DNA from: Proteus terrae subsp. cibarius
GTDB lineage: Bacteria; Pseudomonadota; Gammaproteobacteria; Enterobacterales; Enterobacteriaceae
Length of the DNA stretch: 64,000 bases
Direction: 5' to 3'
Assembly (NCBI RefSeq): GCF_011045835.1
Contig: NZ_CP047349.1
Location: 3,410,001 to 3,474,000 of the forward strand
This document shows, piece by piece, positions 36,878 to 44,921 of the stretch. The stretch's first letter is position 1, and each line of letters begins with the position of its first letter. The notes under the pieces were generated by a model that saw only the letters and a program-made list of their open reading frames with translations, made no database searches and was not told where the DNA came from. Made by a program: the position numbers and the translations under genes.

Positions 36878-37671
36878 TGATCATTGCTAATGCGAAACAG
36901 CTCGCCATTGGTTATAAAGGCAAAACTTTAATTAAAGATCTCTCATTTTATATCGAACAAGGGCAAATCATCTGCTTATTAGGCGCCAATGGCTGCGGTA
37001 AAACGACGCTAATGCGAACACTATTAGGGCTAATACCGTGTATTGATGGTGAGATTAATATTGCGGGCAAAACATTAAGTGAGTGGTCACCAACAGAGCT
37101 TGCTAAAGTCGTAGCCTATGTTCCTCAAGCCACACATATCCCCTTTTCTTTCAATGTCATCGATATGGTTGTGATGGGGCGAAGTGCACATCTCTCCTTT
37201 TTCTCTATGCCTAGCTCGCAAGATAGAGCGATGGCAATGAAAACCTTAGAAATGCTCTCGCTTTCTCATCTTGCTCATCGAACTTTTGATACTTTAAGTG
37301 GTGGTGAAAAACAGATGGTCTTGATTGCACGCGCGTTAGTGCAACAACCTAAGTTGCTGATCATGGATGAACCTGCAGCAAGCCTTGATTTTGGTAATCA
37401 AATCAAACTGCTTACCCAAGTTAAGGCATTAAAAGCATTGGGGATCAGTGTTTTTATGTCTACACATCACCCTCAACATGCTGCCTCTTTGGCGGATGAT
37501 GTTATTTTACTGACACCTAATACCCCTGTTTTGCAAAACAGCCCTGAAGTTTTACTAACACCCGATAATTTAGCGCACCTTTATGGTGTACAACCCACAG
37601 ATATTCAGGCGCATTTTCACGCCTACTCTGACAATAAAAATGACCATAGGCAAGAATATGAACACTATTGA
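36877..37671 (+). CDS. ABC transporter ATPase (FecE/MolC-like)
   Basis: This 264-residue nucleotide-binding protein has Walker A LLGANGCGKTTLMRT, Q-loop VVAYVPQATHIPF, signature TLSGGEKQMVLIARALVQQP, Walker B LLIMDEPAASLDF and H-loop MSTHHPQHAA. It powers the permease of the same operon. It starts inside the permease stop codon (TGATG) and its 3' end overlaps the methyltransferase gene by 14 bp, so all five genes are translationally linked. Confidence 0.9.
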   Translation: MIIANAKQLAIGYKGKTLIKDLSFYIEQGQIICLLGANGCGKTTLMRTLLGLIPCIDGEINIAGKTLSEWSPTELAKVVAYVPQATHIPFSFNVIDMVVMGRSAHLSFFSMPSSQDRAMAMKTLEMLSLSHLAHRTFDTLSGGEKQMVLIARALVQQPKLLIMDEPAASLDFGNQIKLLTQVKALKALGISVFMSTHHPQHAASLADDVILLTPNTPVLQNSPEVLLTPDNLAHLYGVQPTDIQAHFHAYSDNKNDHRQEYEHY

Positions 37672-38482
37672 AACCACGGATTTTGCTGAACTTTATAAAA
37701 ACCACATGGTACAGGCGGAAAGAACCAAAAAAGAGCCTGAACATTGGGATAAACGTGCCGAAAAAATGGCAGAAACTTGTGCTAATCCTAATGATCCTTA
37801 TTTAATAAAATTTCGTGAAATGATGGATTTTACCGGTGCTGAAACCCTATTAGATGTAGGTTGTGGCCCTGGCTCTATCAGCATTCATGTGGCAGATAAA
37901 TTCAAGAAAACAATTGGTATTGATTACAGTACAGGCATGTTAGCTGTTGCTAAACGTAGAGCTGAACAAGCTGGTATCAACCACGCTGAGTTTATCACTT
38001 GTTCATGGGAAGATAGTTGGGATGCTCTTCCTCGTTGTGATATCGCCGTTGCTTCACGCTCAACTTTAGTGATGGATTTGCAAGCCGCTCTCTTAAAGCT
38101 GAATCGCCAAGCTAAATTACGTGTTTATACCACTCACACGGTTTCTCCAACCTTTGTTGACCAACGTATTATTCGCTTATTGGGTCGTGATGTACCCACG
38201 CTTCCAACGTACATTTATGCTGTAAATATGCTAAACCAAATGGGTATTCACCCTAAAGTGGATTATATCCGTAGCCGTAATTGTCAGAGTAATTTCAATA
38301 GCCTTGAGCAATTTATTGAGGGCATTAATTTCTCCGTAGGGCCTTTAAGCGAAGACGAAATTGCACGCCTAACAAATTACTATCATGAAAGCATTGAAAA
38401 AGGCGTTTCACTGATTTCACCCACTCGTGATTGGGCGATGGTTTCTTGGGATGTTGTTCCTGAAAGTGAGCTAACTCTATGA
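37658..38482 (+). CDS. Class I SAM-dependent methyltransferase in the ModD operon
   Basis: This methyltransferase has 274 residues from the ATG at 37658; a longer frame from 37583 lies wholly in the ATPase gene and is unlikely. The SAM-binding motif I is TLLDVGCGPGSISIHVADKF, followed by the acidic TIGIDYSTGML and a motif IV-like CDIAVASRSTLVM. I do not recognise a characterised subfamily. It sits between the ATPase and ModD genes with overlaps on both sides, so it probably modifies the molecule imported, its chelator or a related cofactor. The substrate is unknown. Confidence 0.85.
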   Translation: MNTIETTDFAELYKNHMVQAERTKKEPEHWDKRAEKMAETCANPNDPYLIKFREMMDFTGAETLLDVGCGPGSISIHVADKFKKTIGIDYSTGMLAVAKRRAEQAGINHAEFITCSWEDSWDALPRCDIAVASRSTLVMDLQAALLKLNRQAKLRVYTTHTVSPTFVDQRIIRLLGRDVPTLPTYIYAVNMLNQMGIHPKVDYIRSRNCQSNFNSLEQFIEGINFSVGPLSEDEIARLTNYYHESIEKGVSLISPTRDWAMVSWDVVPESELTL

Positions 38483-39327
38483 TTTATTATCCTGATGCCT
38501 TTCTTGATAATTTATTGATGGAAGATATTCAATATGGCGATCTTACCAGCCGAGCACTCAATATCAGTGATCAGCTAGGTACAATGACATTTACCCGTCG
38601 TAAAGCCGGTTGTGTCAGTGGGATCACACTAGGTTGTCGTTTACTAGAAAAATTAGGATTGGTAGTAACAGCACATCTACAAGATGGTGAACTTGCCGAT
38701 AAAGGCGATTGCTTAATCACCGCTGAAGGTCGTGCTGATGCACTACACCAAGGCTGGAAAGTCGTACAAAACGTGCTTGAGTGGAGTTGTGGCGTTAGTG
38801 ACTATATGGCAAGAATGCTAGTAATCTATCACCGCTATCAACCTAAAGGGCAAATTGCGTGTACGCGTAAAAATATACCTAATACCAAATTACTGGCAAC
38901 TCAAGCGGTACTTGCTGGCGGTGGTGTTATTCATCGTCAAGGTTGCTCTGAAACTATTTTGCTCTTTGCTAACCATCGTCGATTTTTATCAGAGCCTGAT
39001 AATTGGGCGCAACATGTTAAGCAGTTACGCCAAGCAGCACCTGAAAAATGTATTGTTGTAGAAGCGGATGATATTGAACAAGCAAGAGAGGCGTTAAAAG
39101 CACAGCCTGATATTTTACAGCTTGATAAGTTCTCGATTGAAGATATTGCACAGTTACAACAAGAAGCGCCCCACATTGCACCTTATTGTCACTTATCTGT
39201 GGCGGGTGGTATAAACCTCAATACTATCGAAAAATATGCACAAACAGGCATCACCTTAATGGTGACGTCAGCACCTTATTATGCACCACCGGCGGATATC
39301 AAAGTTCGCCTTCACCCAAAAGATTAA
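38479..39327 (+). CDS. modD: ModD, quinolinate-phosphoribosyltransferase-like molybdenum transport protein
   Basis: This 282-residue protein has the NadC/type II phosphoribosyltransferase fold. Characteristic segments are NLLMEDIQYGDLTSRAL, FTRRKAGCVSG, LEWSCGVSDYMARML, IACTRKNIPNTKLLATQAVLAGGGVIHRQG and KCIVVEADDIEQAREAL. Retained basic residues (CTRK, HRQG) suggest catalysis is possible. ModD is found in molybdenum-transport operons of other proteobacteria, but its reaction is not established. A 4-bp overlap links it to the methyltransferase gene, and a terminator follows 176 bp later. Confidence 0.85.
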   Translation: MIYYPDAFLDNLLMEDIQYGDLTSRALNISDQLGTMTFTRRKAGCVSGITLGCRLLEKLGLVVTAHLQDGELADKGDCLITAEGRADALHQGWKVVQNVLEWSCGVSDYMARMLVIYHRYQPKGQIACTRKNIPNTKLLATQAVLAGGGVIHRQGCSETILLFANHRRFLSEPDNWAQHVKQLRQAAPEKCIVVEADDIEQAREALKAQPDILQLDKFSIEDIAQLQQEAPHIAPYCHLSVAGGINLNTIEKYAQTGITLMVTSAPYYAPPADIKVRLHPKD

Positions 39328-39503
39328 ATAAAAATAACAACTTATAAGTAAGTGAGTATTTACATATTTAATCAATAATAAATAAAGACAACATCGACTC
39401 AATGTAAAAGAAGTTATAACAAGGAAATGGTTGTCGTGGCATAGAGGAACATCTTTGCTGAGCTTCTTTTATATAAGTTTGTTGCTTTATTTTATAAAAA
39501 CTA

Positions 39504-39526
39504 AGTGCTAACAGATTGTTAGCGCT
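39504..39526 (+). terminator. Terminator after the modD operon
   Basis: Ten-base arms with one G-T wobble and a 3-nt loop are followed by CTTTTTA. It lies between modD and the receptor gene, 27 bp before the second ModE-like site, so the receptor is transcribed separately. Confidence 0.8.
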
Positions 39527-39552
39527 CTTTTTATTCATTTATTTTTACGTAT

Positions 39553-39580
39553 ATCGCTATATAAATAATTATATAGTGGT
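39553..39580 (+). promoter_or_regulatory. ModE-like palindrome upstream of the TonB receptor gene
   Basis: The left half ATCGCTATATA matches the recalled ModE half-site completely. The right half TATATAGTGGT keeps TATATA and the two flanking matches G and T. The spacer is 6 bp, as in the copy before the ABC operon. It ends 17 bp before the start codon, so bound protein would block transcription or the start region. Confidence 0.7.
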
Positions 39581-39597
39581 TATAAACTGAGATTGGA

Positions 39598-41553
39598 ATG
39601 ATGAAATTAAAACCTCTATGCTACTGTTTATCACTTGCTCTATTGCCAAATATTGCACTTGCTGAAACCACTTATGGACAATCAACGCCTGATTTATTAA
39701 CCGTTTGGAGTAGCCCTATTGCTGCAAATCCAGACGTATTAACACAAGAGCAGATGCTTGAACAAAATAAAGTGAATGCAGCACAAGCCATTGCAACATT
39801 ACCCGGTATTGTTATGCAAAAATCAGGCAACCGTAATGAATACACGATTAAAGTGCGTGGTTTTGATAGCCGTCAAGTGCCTGTATTCTTTGATGGTATT
39901 CCAACGTATGTTCCTTATGATGGCAATTTAGACTTGGCACGCTTTACCACAAACGATCTGGCAAGTATCGAAGTTAACAAAGGCTATACCTCATTACTGC
40001 AAGGTCCTAACTTAATGGGGGGCGCAATTAATATCACTACTGCGACACCGAAAAAACCACTAGAAGGAAGCATTGCTTATTCTCAAGGTTTTGCTCGTGG
40101 TGCTGATTATGCACACAATATGAGTGCACGCTTAGGTGCGCGTAATGATTTAGGATTTATTCAAATCAGTGGTAGCCAATTAAAACAACGCTTTACGCCA
40201 ATTCCTGGTACTGATGAAAATAATGCGGCTGCGGGTACTCATGGACGTCGTGATAATTCAGCAACTGATGATAAACGTGGCATGATCAAAGTGGGTTGGA
40301 CGCCACGTGCTTCTGACGAATATACCCTAACTTATGTAAAACAAAACGGTGAAAAAAACAGCCCACCAAATACTTCTGCTAATGCTAAAGGTAGATATAA
40401 ATATTGGGCATGGCCGGATTACAACAAAGAGAGCTATTACTATAGCGGTATCACACAAATCACTGATGGTATGAAATTACAAAGCCGTGCATACCACGAT
40501 AAGTTCGAAAATACCCTTTATATGTACCCTAAAAAAGGTAATACACCCGATTACAGTCACTATGACGACTACAGCACAGGTGCAGCATTACAATTAGGTA
40601 TCGATACACGTGAAAATGATCTGCTCTCCTTTGCCGCGCACTGGAAAGATGACGTTCACCGTTCTCAAAAAGAGAAAAATGGTGATTGGATGCGTTATAA
40701 AGACAGAACATGGTCTTTAGCAACAGAATACCAATGGGCTACTACTAATGATCTCGATTTAGTGGGTGCAATTAGCTATGACTGGCGCGATAGCATTGAG
40801 ACTGATAAAGGCGCTGATGATAACAAACAAACTGCCTTTAACTGGGAAATGATGGCGAAATATTCATTAGCGAATAATGATAATATTCGCTTTTCTATAT
40901 CTGATCGTAGCCGTTTCCCTACACAAAAAGAGCGTTACACAACTGAAAAACCTAAAGATGGCTCTAAAGGGATCATCAATCCCGATTTAGATCCTGAACG
41001 CGCATTATCTTTCGACTTAACCTATGAAGGACATATTACGGATAAATGGGGTTACCAAACCAGCATTTACTATAACCGCGTCAGTGATGCAATTATGGCA
41101 CACACCGTTTATCGTGGTGGCAACGCATTCTTCCAAAACCAAAATAGCGGACGTATTGACTATGTTGGCCTTGACTTAGGTACGAAAGGAAACGTGACTG
41201 ATTGGTTAGAGCTTGGCTTAAACTATAGCTATATCCATAGTGATCCTAAACAAGTAGCACATGTTGAAGGTTTACCAAAACATAAAGCCTATATGTGGAT
41301 AACATTTATTCCTGTTGAACAAGTTCGCTTTACGATTATGGAAGAAGCGCAAAGTTGGACTTATAACCGTATCGATGAAAATGCCAAATTAGCAGGCTAT
41401 GCTAAAACAGATCTACGTTTAGATTATGATTTTGGTTATGGTGTTTCTGCTAATACTTCTGTTAATAATCTTTTTGATAAGTCTTATGAATACACTCAAG
41501 GTTATATGGAAGATGGTCGTAATTACTGGTTAGGTATCGAGTATAAATTCTAA
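39598..41553 (+). CDS. TonB-dependent outer-membrane receptor, probable molybdenum/tungsten complex uptake
   Basis: This 651-residue TonB-dependent transporter has a signal peptide ending NIALA at about residue 23. A TonB-box-like stretch follows, then a plug domain with AQAIATLPGIVMQKSGNRNEYTIKVRGF (in pieces), VPVFFDGIPTYVPYDG and GPNLMGGAINI. A 22-strand barrel ends in WLGIEYKF. Length is short to average for the family. Most relatives are annotated as siderophore receptors. Here the ModE-like site and the adjacent MolABC/ModD operon point to molybdate- or tungstate-containing ligands. No Fur box is evident upstream. Confidence 0.88.
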   Translation: MMKLKPLCYCLSLALLPNIALAETTYGQSTPDLLTVWSSPIAANPDVLTQEQMLEQNKVNAAQAIATLPGIVMQKSGNRNEYTIKVRGFDSRQVPVFFDGIPTYVPYDGNLDLARFTTNDLASIEVNKGYTSLLQGPNLMGGAINITTATPKKPLEGSIAYSQGFARGADYAHNMSARLGARNDLGFIQISGSQLKQRFTPIPGTDENNAAAGTHGRRDNSATDDKRGMIKVGWTPRASDEYTLTYVKQNGEKNSPPNTSANAKGRYKYWAWPDYNKESYYYSGITQITDGMKLQSRAYHDKFENTLYMYPKKGNTPDYSHYDDYSTGAALQLGIDTRENDLLSFAAHWKDDVHRSQKEKNGDWMRYKDRTWSLATEYQWATTNDLDLVGAISYDWRDSIETDKGADDNKQTAFNWEMMAKYSLANNDNIRFSISDRSRFPTQKERYTTEKPKDGSKGIINPDLDPERALSFDLTYEGHITDKWGYQTSIYYNRVSDAIMAHTVYRGGNAFFQNQNSGRIDYVGLDLGTKGNVTDWLELGLNYSYIHSDPKQVAHVEGLPKHKAYMWITFIPVEQVRFTIMEEAQSWTYNRIDENAKLAGYAKTDLRLDYDFGYGVSANTSVNNLFDKSYEYTQGYMEDGRNYWLGIEYKF

Positions 41554-41577
41554 TTTAAGCCATTATTTATAGATTCC

Positions 41578-41606
41578 AGAGCTGATATTATTAATATATC
41601 AGCTCT
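41578..41606 (+). terminator. Terminator after the TonB receptor gene
   Basis: An 11-bp perfect stem (AGAGCTGATAT and its complement) with a 7-nt loop is followed by a weak T-rich tail. It lies 25 bp after the stop and marks the border to the T3SS island. Confidence 0.7.
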
Positions 41607-41657
41607 TTGTTATCCCTAAAATAGATTTATTTTCCATAATATCACTCTACAAAAAAA

Positions 41658-42716
41658 TCAAAAACGCAAGAACCCCTTTGCCATTTCTAATAATGTATTC
41701 ATAGTGCTGCTGACTATTTTTACGAAATTATCATAGTTACTATTTACTGAACTGTATTTTTTAGAAAGTTCATCTAAATTAGTATTAATATTTTTCTCAA
41801 AGGTATCTAATGTTTTTTTAATTAGCTCAAATTCCGTTTGTAAAATATCATGAGGATCTTCAGGTATCCCTTCTAAATAAAGAATTAAATTATCTAATTC
41901 AAATGAATTTATATTTACATTAAACAAAAAAGAAATATCAGGCCGAACAGATGATGATTTATCTATTTTTTCTGAAGTTACTCCTTTTATTTGACTCAGT
42001 AATTTTTCTATTGCAATAGCAGCCTTATCTACTTCAAGATTATTTTTATAATATATTTTCTCCCCATTAATTTCCCTATAAAATCGACCATCACTCTGTT
42101 TTTTAAAATACGTTTGAAGATTGAGAATATCCTTATCCTTAAAAGATGTCCTTAGATTCTTCAAATTATAAATTATAAAAGAAGTACTTATGTTTATATA
42201 TCCATCCTTACTACCCGCATTTACTGACTCACTTAGTTTAGATAATGCTTCTCTCGCCATTTTTACAAAGTCCATATACTGAGAAAAAACATTCTTTAAA
42301 ACATCTAGATAATCATTCTTACCAGCTGTAATCGATTGTTTTACATCATTAAATAAATCATTTAGTGAATCAGTGGGATAGCTATTACTCGGTTGTGCAT
42401 TTGCAATAGAACGAGCAACACTACTGATTGTATTCAGACTGTTCTTTTGATTAATAGAATTCTTTACATATTGTTCATTTAGAAAAAGAGCCATATTACT
42501 ATTTGATATATTTTCTAGATTTTTATTAATTTGATATTTGTCAATACAAATATCTTGGTACTCTCTTTTTACTTTTGCTAATAAATAATCAACTTCATTA
42601 TAAAACTTTTCGCTCTCTATTCTATTAGAGGGATTATTAACATCAACCTTAGTATAAAAATGCTCCCCTACATTTAAATTATCATTTATATTAATTAAAT
42701 TACTAACAGTAACCAT
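41658..42716 (-). CDS. IpaD/SipD-like T3SS needle-tip protein, second copy
   Basis: This 352-residue protein of the IpaD/SipD/BipD family (332-343 residues usual) is a paralogue of the product encoded just upstream. The C-terminal 60 residues are almost identical in both: ILQTEFELIKKTLDTFEK, then NTNLDELSKKYSSVNSNYDNFVKIVSS and MNTLLEMAKGFLRF. This C-terminal helix corresponds to the coiled-coil arm that sits on the needle. A shared central block, SYPTDSLNDLFNDVKQSI, then KNDYLDVLK, also recurs. It is the last gene of the ipa block, 106 bp after the first copy, in the place where SPI-1 has sipA. It may be an alternative tip or have changed function. Confidence 0.82.
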   Translation of the reverse strand: MVTVSNLININDNLNVGEHFYTKVDVNNPSNRIESEKFYNEVDYLLAKVKREYQDICIDKYQINKNLENISNSNMALFLNEQYVKNSINQKNSLNTISSVARSIANAQPSNSYPTDSLNDLFNDVKQSITAGKNDYLDVLKNVFSQYMDFVKMAREALSKLSESVNAGSKDGYINISTSFIIYNLKNLRTSFKDKDILNLQTYFKKQSDGRFYREINGEKIYYKNNLEVDKAAIAIEKLLSQIKGVTSEKIDKSSSVRPDISFLFNVNINSFELDNLILYLEGIPEDPHDILQTEFELIKKTLDTFEKNINTNLDELSKKYSSVNSNYDNFVKIVSSTMNTLLEMAKGFLRF

Positions 42717-42822
42717 AATATTAACCTTTTGTCATAGTAAAACTGTAACAAATAAAGCTATATACTATTAGAAATATTAGTTTATTTTCTATAAAATACC
42801 GTTTATTTATTTTTAATATAGT

Positions 42823-44046
42823 TTAGAAACGTAAGAAACCTTTTGCCATTTCTAATAATGTATTCATGCTACTACTGACTATCTTTACAAAATTATCATA
42901 ATTACTATTTGCTGAGCTGTATTTTTTAGATAATTCATCAAGATTTGTATTCATCTTCTTTTCTAATGCATCAAGTGATTTTTTAAAGAGATCAAACTCT
43001 GTTTGTAAAATATGACTCATTACTTTTTCATCATTCTCTTTTCTCCATTCTTTCATTTTTTCATCTGCCTGAGCTTCAAATGATTGTTCCAGAATTTTTT
43101 TTGTCATTCCATAACTCATTTTGTAAAAAAAATCATCCTTAAGATCTTTTATATAATCTTTTCTTTTTTGTTGTAACTCTTCTTCTGTCAGTTTTTTTTC
43201 TTTCGACTCTTTTTCTTTTATCATATTTATAAATTTATCAAAGTCTGCAAATTCTATAGAGCCGATAAAATTAAAATTCATATCTTTACCTGATTTCTCT
43301 ACTTTAATACCCTTTATCTCCTTTAAAAATTTCTCCATCACACTGATTGCACTATTAATCTGTTCTTTATTTTTATAAAATATTTTCTGTTTATCTATCT
43401 TCCTGCTATAACTACCTTTGTTTTCACGTACAAATAACATCTCAATATAAAAAAACTTCTCATCTTTTAATTTTTCATTGTACTCTTTTTTAAAATTTTC
43501 TAATTCCAGTCTAAAGTCACAAAAATTAACTGATAGAGTCCCATCCTTATCACCTGCTTTAGTATATTTTCCTATAGATGTTAATTTCTCTCTTAGCCCC
43601 CTTATATATTCCATATAATTTGAAAAGATTGTTTTTAATACATCTAAATAATCATTTTTACCAACAATAATGGATTGTTTTACCTCAGAAAAGAAATCAC
43701 TCAATGAATCAGTGGGGTAATTCTTATTAGAATAATTATTTTTTATTAATGGAGAAGATTTATCCAATAAACTCAGGCATTTATTATGTCCAATGAGATT
43801 TTTATTATATTGTTCAGAGAGTAAAATAAATATTTCCTTCTCTGTTTTTCTATTTAAATTATTACAACTTTTCCAACTATCAAGATCGAAATTCTTATGC
43901 TCCCGTCTTATATTAATGATTAAATTCTCAATATCATTAAGAAACTCTTTTTTATTTTCTTCAACAAGAGTCGGCTCCACCGTTGGAGGATGGTTTGTTA
44001 AAGAATGAGCTATGCCAGCCATTCTTGAATTAATAGTCTGATTCAT
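42823..44046 (-). CDS. IpaD/SipD-like T3SS needle-tip protein, enlarged copy
   Basis: This 407-residue IpaD/SipD family protein is about 65-75 residues longer than usual because of a highly charged Lys/Glu insert (from about residue 270 to 340, rich in KEK, EEELQQKRK and WRKEND) before the conserved C-terminus. That end, SQTEFDLFKKSLDALEKK-like, then NTNLDELSKKYSS, NYDNFVKIVSS and LEMAKGFLRF, matches the second copy. The gene lies 4 bp after ipaC in the order ipgC, ipaB, ipaC, ipaD, so it is the positional ipaD/sipD. As tip protein it would sense contact and assemble the translocon. Confidence 0.85.
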   Translation of the reverse strand: MNQTINSRMAGIAHSLTNHPPTVEPTLVEENKKEFLNDIENLIINIRREHKNFDLDSWKSCNNLNRKTEKEIFILLSEQYNKNLIGHNKCLSLLDKSSPLIKNNYSNKNYPTDSLSDFFSEVKQSIIVGKNDYLDVLKTIFSNYMEYIRGLREKLTSIGKYTKAGDKDGTLSVNFCDFRLELENFKKEYNEKLKDEKFFYIEMLFVRENKGSYSRKIDKQKIFYKNKEQINSAISVMEKFLKEIKGIKVEKSGKDMNFNFIGSIEFADFDKFINMIKEKESKEKKLTEEELQQKRKDYIKDLKDDFFYKMSYGMTKKILEQSFEAQADEKMKEWRKENDEKVMSHILQTEFDLFKKSLDALEKKMNTNLDELSKKYSSANSNYDNFVKIVSSSMNTLLEMAKGFLRF

Positions 44047-44050
44047 AAAA

Positions 44051-44884
44051 TTATCCTTTTACATTTGAACCAATAACAGAAGCCGCGTCTTGTTGAGCAT
44101 GAATAACAGCTTCAATAGCTTGCAATAAGGCCTTTATTACTTCTGTGATTTCTCTTAACATTTCATTGTTATTATTAATAACATGATTATTAATACTACC
44201 TCTTGCTTCTAATACTTTTTGTTTACCATCAAGTATAATTCCTTGAGATTGCATAGTTTGATCTGCAACTCTTGCCAAAGGATCAGCTGTTGAAGTCACT
44301 AGGTTCCCTATGACCATAGTAGGATTAGAGTGCCCTATTAGATTTTCACCCATTCCTTTAATAGAAATAAAGGCCCCCATGCCATGAATTGCCATTGAAA
44401 TACCTGCGCTAGTAATAGCAGCACCTATCATAATATTCGCTTTTTTATTTAAATTATCTTTTATTTGTTCTGCTATATTTAACTCCACATTCATTAGCAT
44501 AATACCCATATCTCTGGATACCTCAAACTTCTTAATCATCGACACGAGGTATTTAACCATTAAATTAATTAACTTCATCATATCATCAGAAATAAAATTA
44601 AATGTTCCTAAATTCTCCGTTTTAATGTTATCATAAACATCATTATCATTATCTACCTCAAGTGATTTTAATATTTCTTTTATATTAGGCGTTTTTATTT
44701 CAGGTTCTGATAAAATAGGATTTATGTTGTTTTTCGTTTTTTCTATAAACGCTTTAACTTTCGGTTCAATTAACTCTCTTAATTTATTTTTATCAATAGA
44801 ACCTTTATTACCACCAACCTCATCACTATCTAACTTATAATTATTAAACAAATTAGAATTATCAACATTTACTTTTACGTTCAT
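44051..44884 (-). CDS. ipaC: IpaC/SipC-like T3SS translocator, short form
   Basis: This 277-residue protein belongs by position and composition to the IpaC/SipC translocators (363-409 residues in Shigella and Salmonella). One hydrophobic segment, KKANIMIGAAITSAGISMAIHGMGAF, near residues 150-180 fits the single membrane helix. The C-terminal part, EMLREITEVIKALLQAIEAVIHAQQDAASVIGS, is an amphipathic helix like the oligomerising tail. The N-terminal region is shorter than in relatives, and I cannot recognise the SipC actin-nucleating region. It lies 37 bp after ipaB and 4 bp before the first ipaD-like gene. Confidence 0.75.
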   Translation of the reverse strand: MNVKVNVDNSNLFNNYKLDSDEVGGNKGSIDKNKLRELIEPKVKAFIEKTKNNINPILSEPEIKTPNIKEILKSLEVDNDNDVYDNIKTENLGTFNFISDDMMKLINLMVKYLVSMIKKFEVSRDMGIMLMNVELNIAEQIKDNLNKKANIMIGAAITSAGISMAIHGMGAFISIKGMGENLIGHSNPTMVIGNLVTSTADPLARVADQTMQSQGIILDGKQKVLEARGSINNHVINNNNEMLREITEVIKALLQAIEAVIHAQQDAASVIGSNVKG

Positions 44885-44921
44885 ATAAAAACCTCAATAA
44901 AATAGACTTTATTAAATAGAA

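Noticed and set aside
34854..41553. Reading the ABC/TonB cluster simply as siderophore uptake
   Set aside because: No biosynthesis genes or Fur box were visible, while ModD and two ModE-like sites are present. Iron remains possible for the ligand but is not the best reading.
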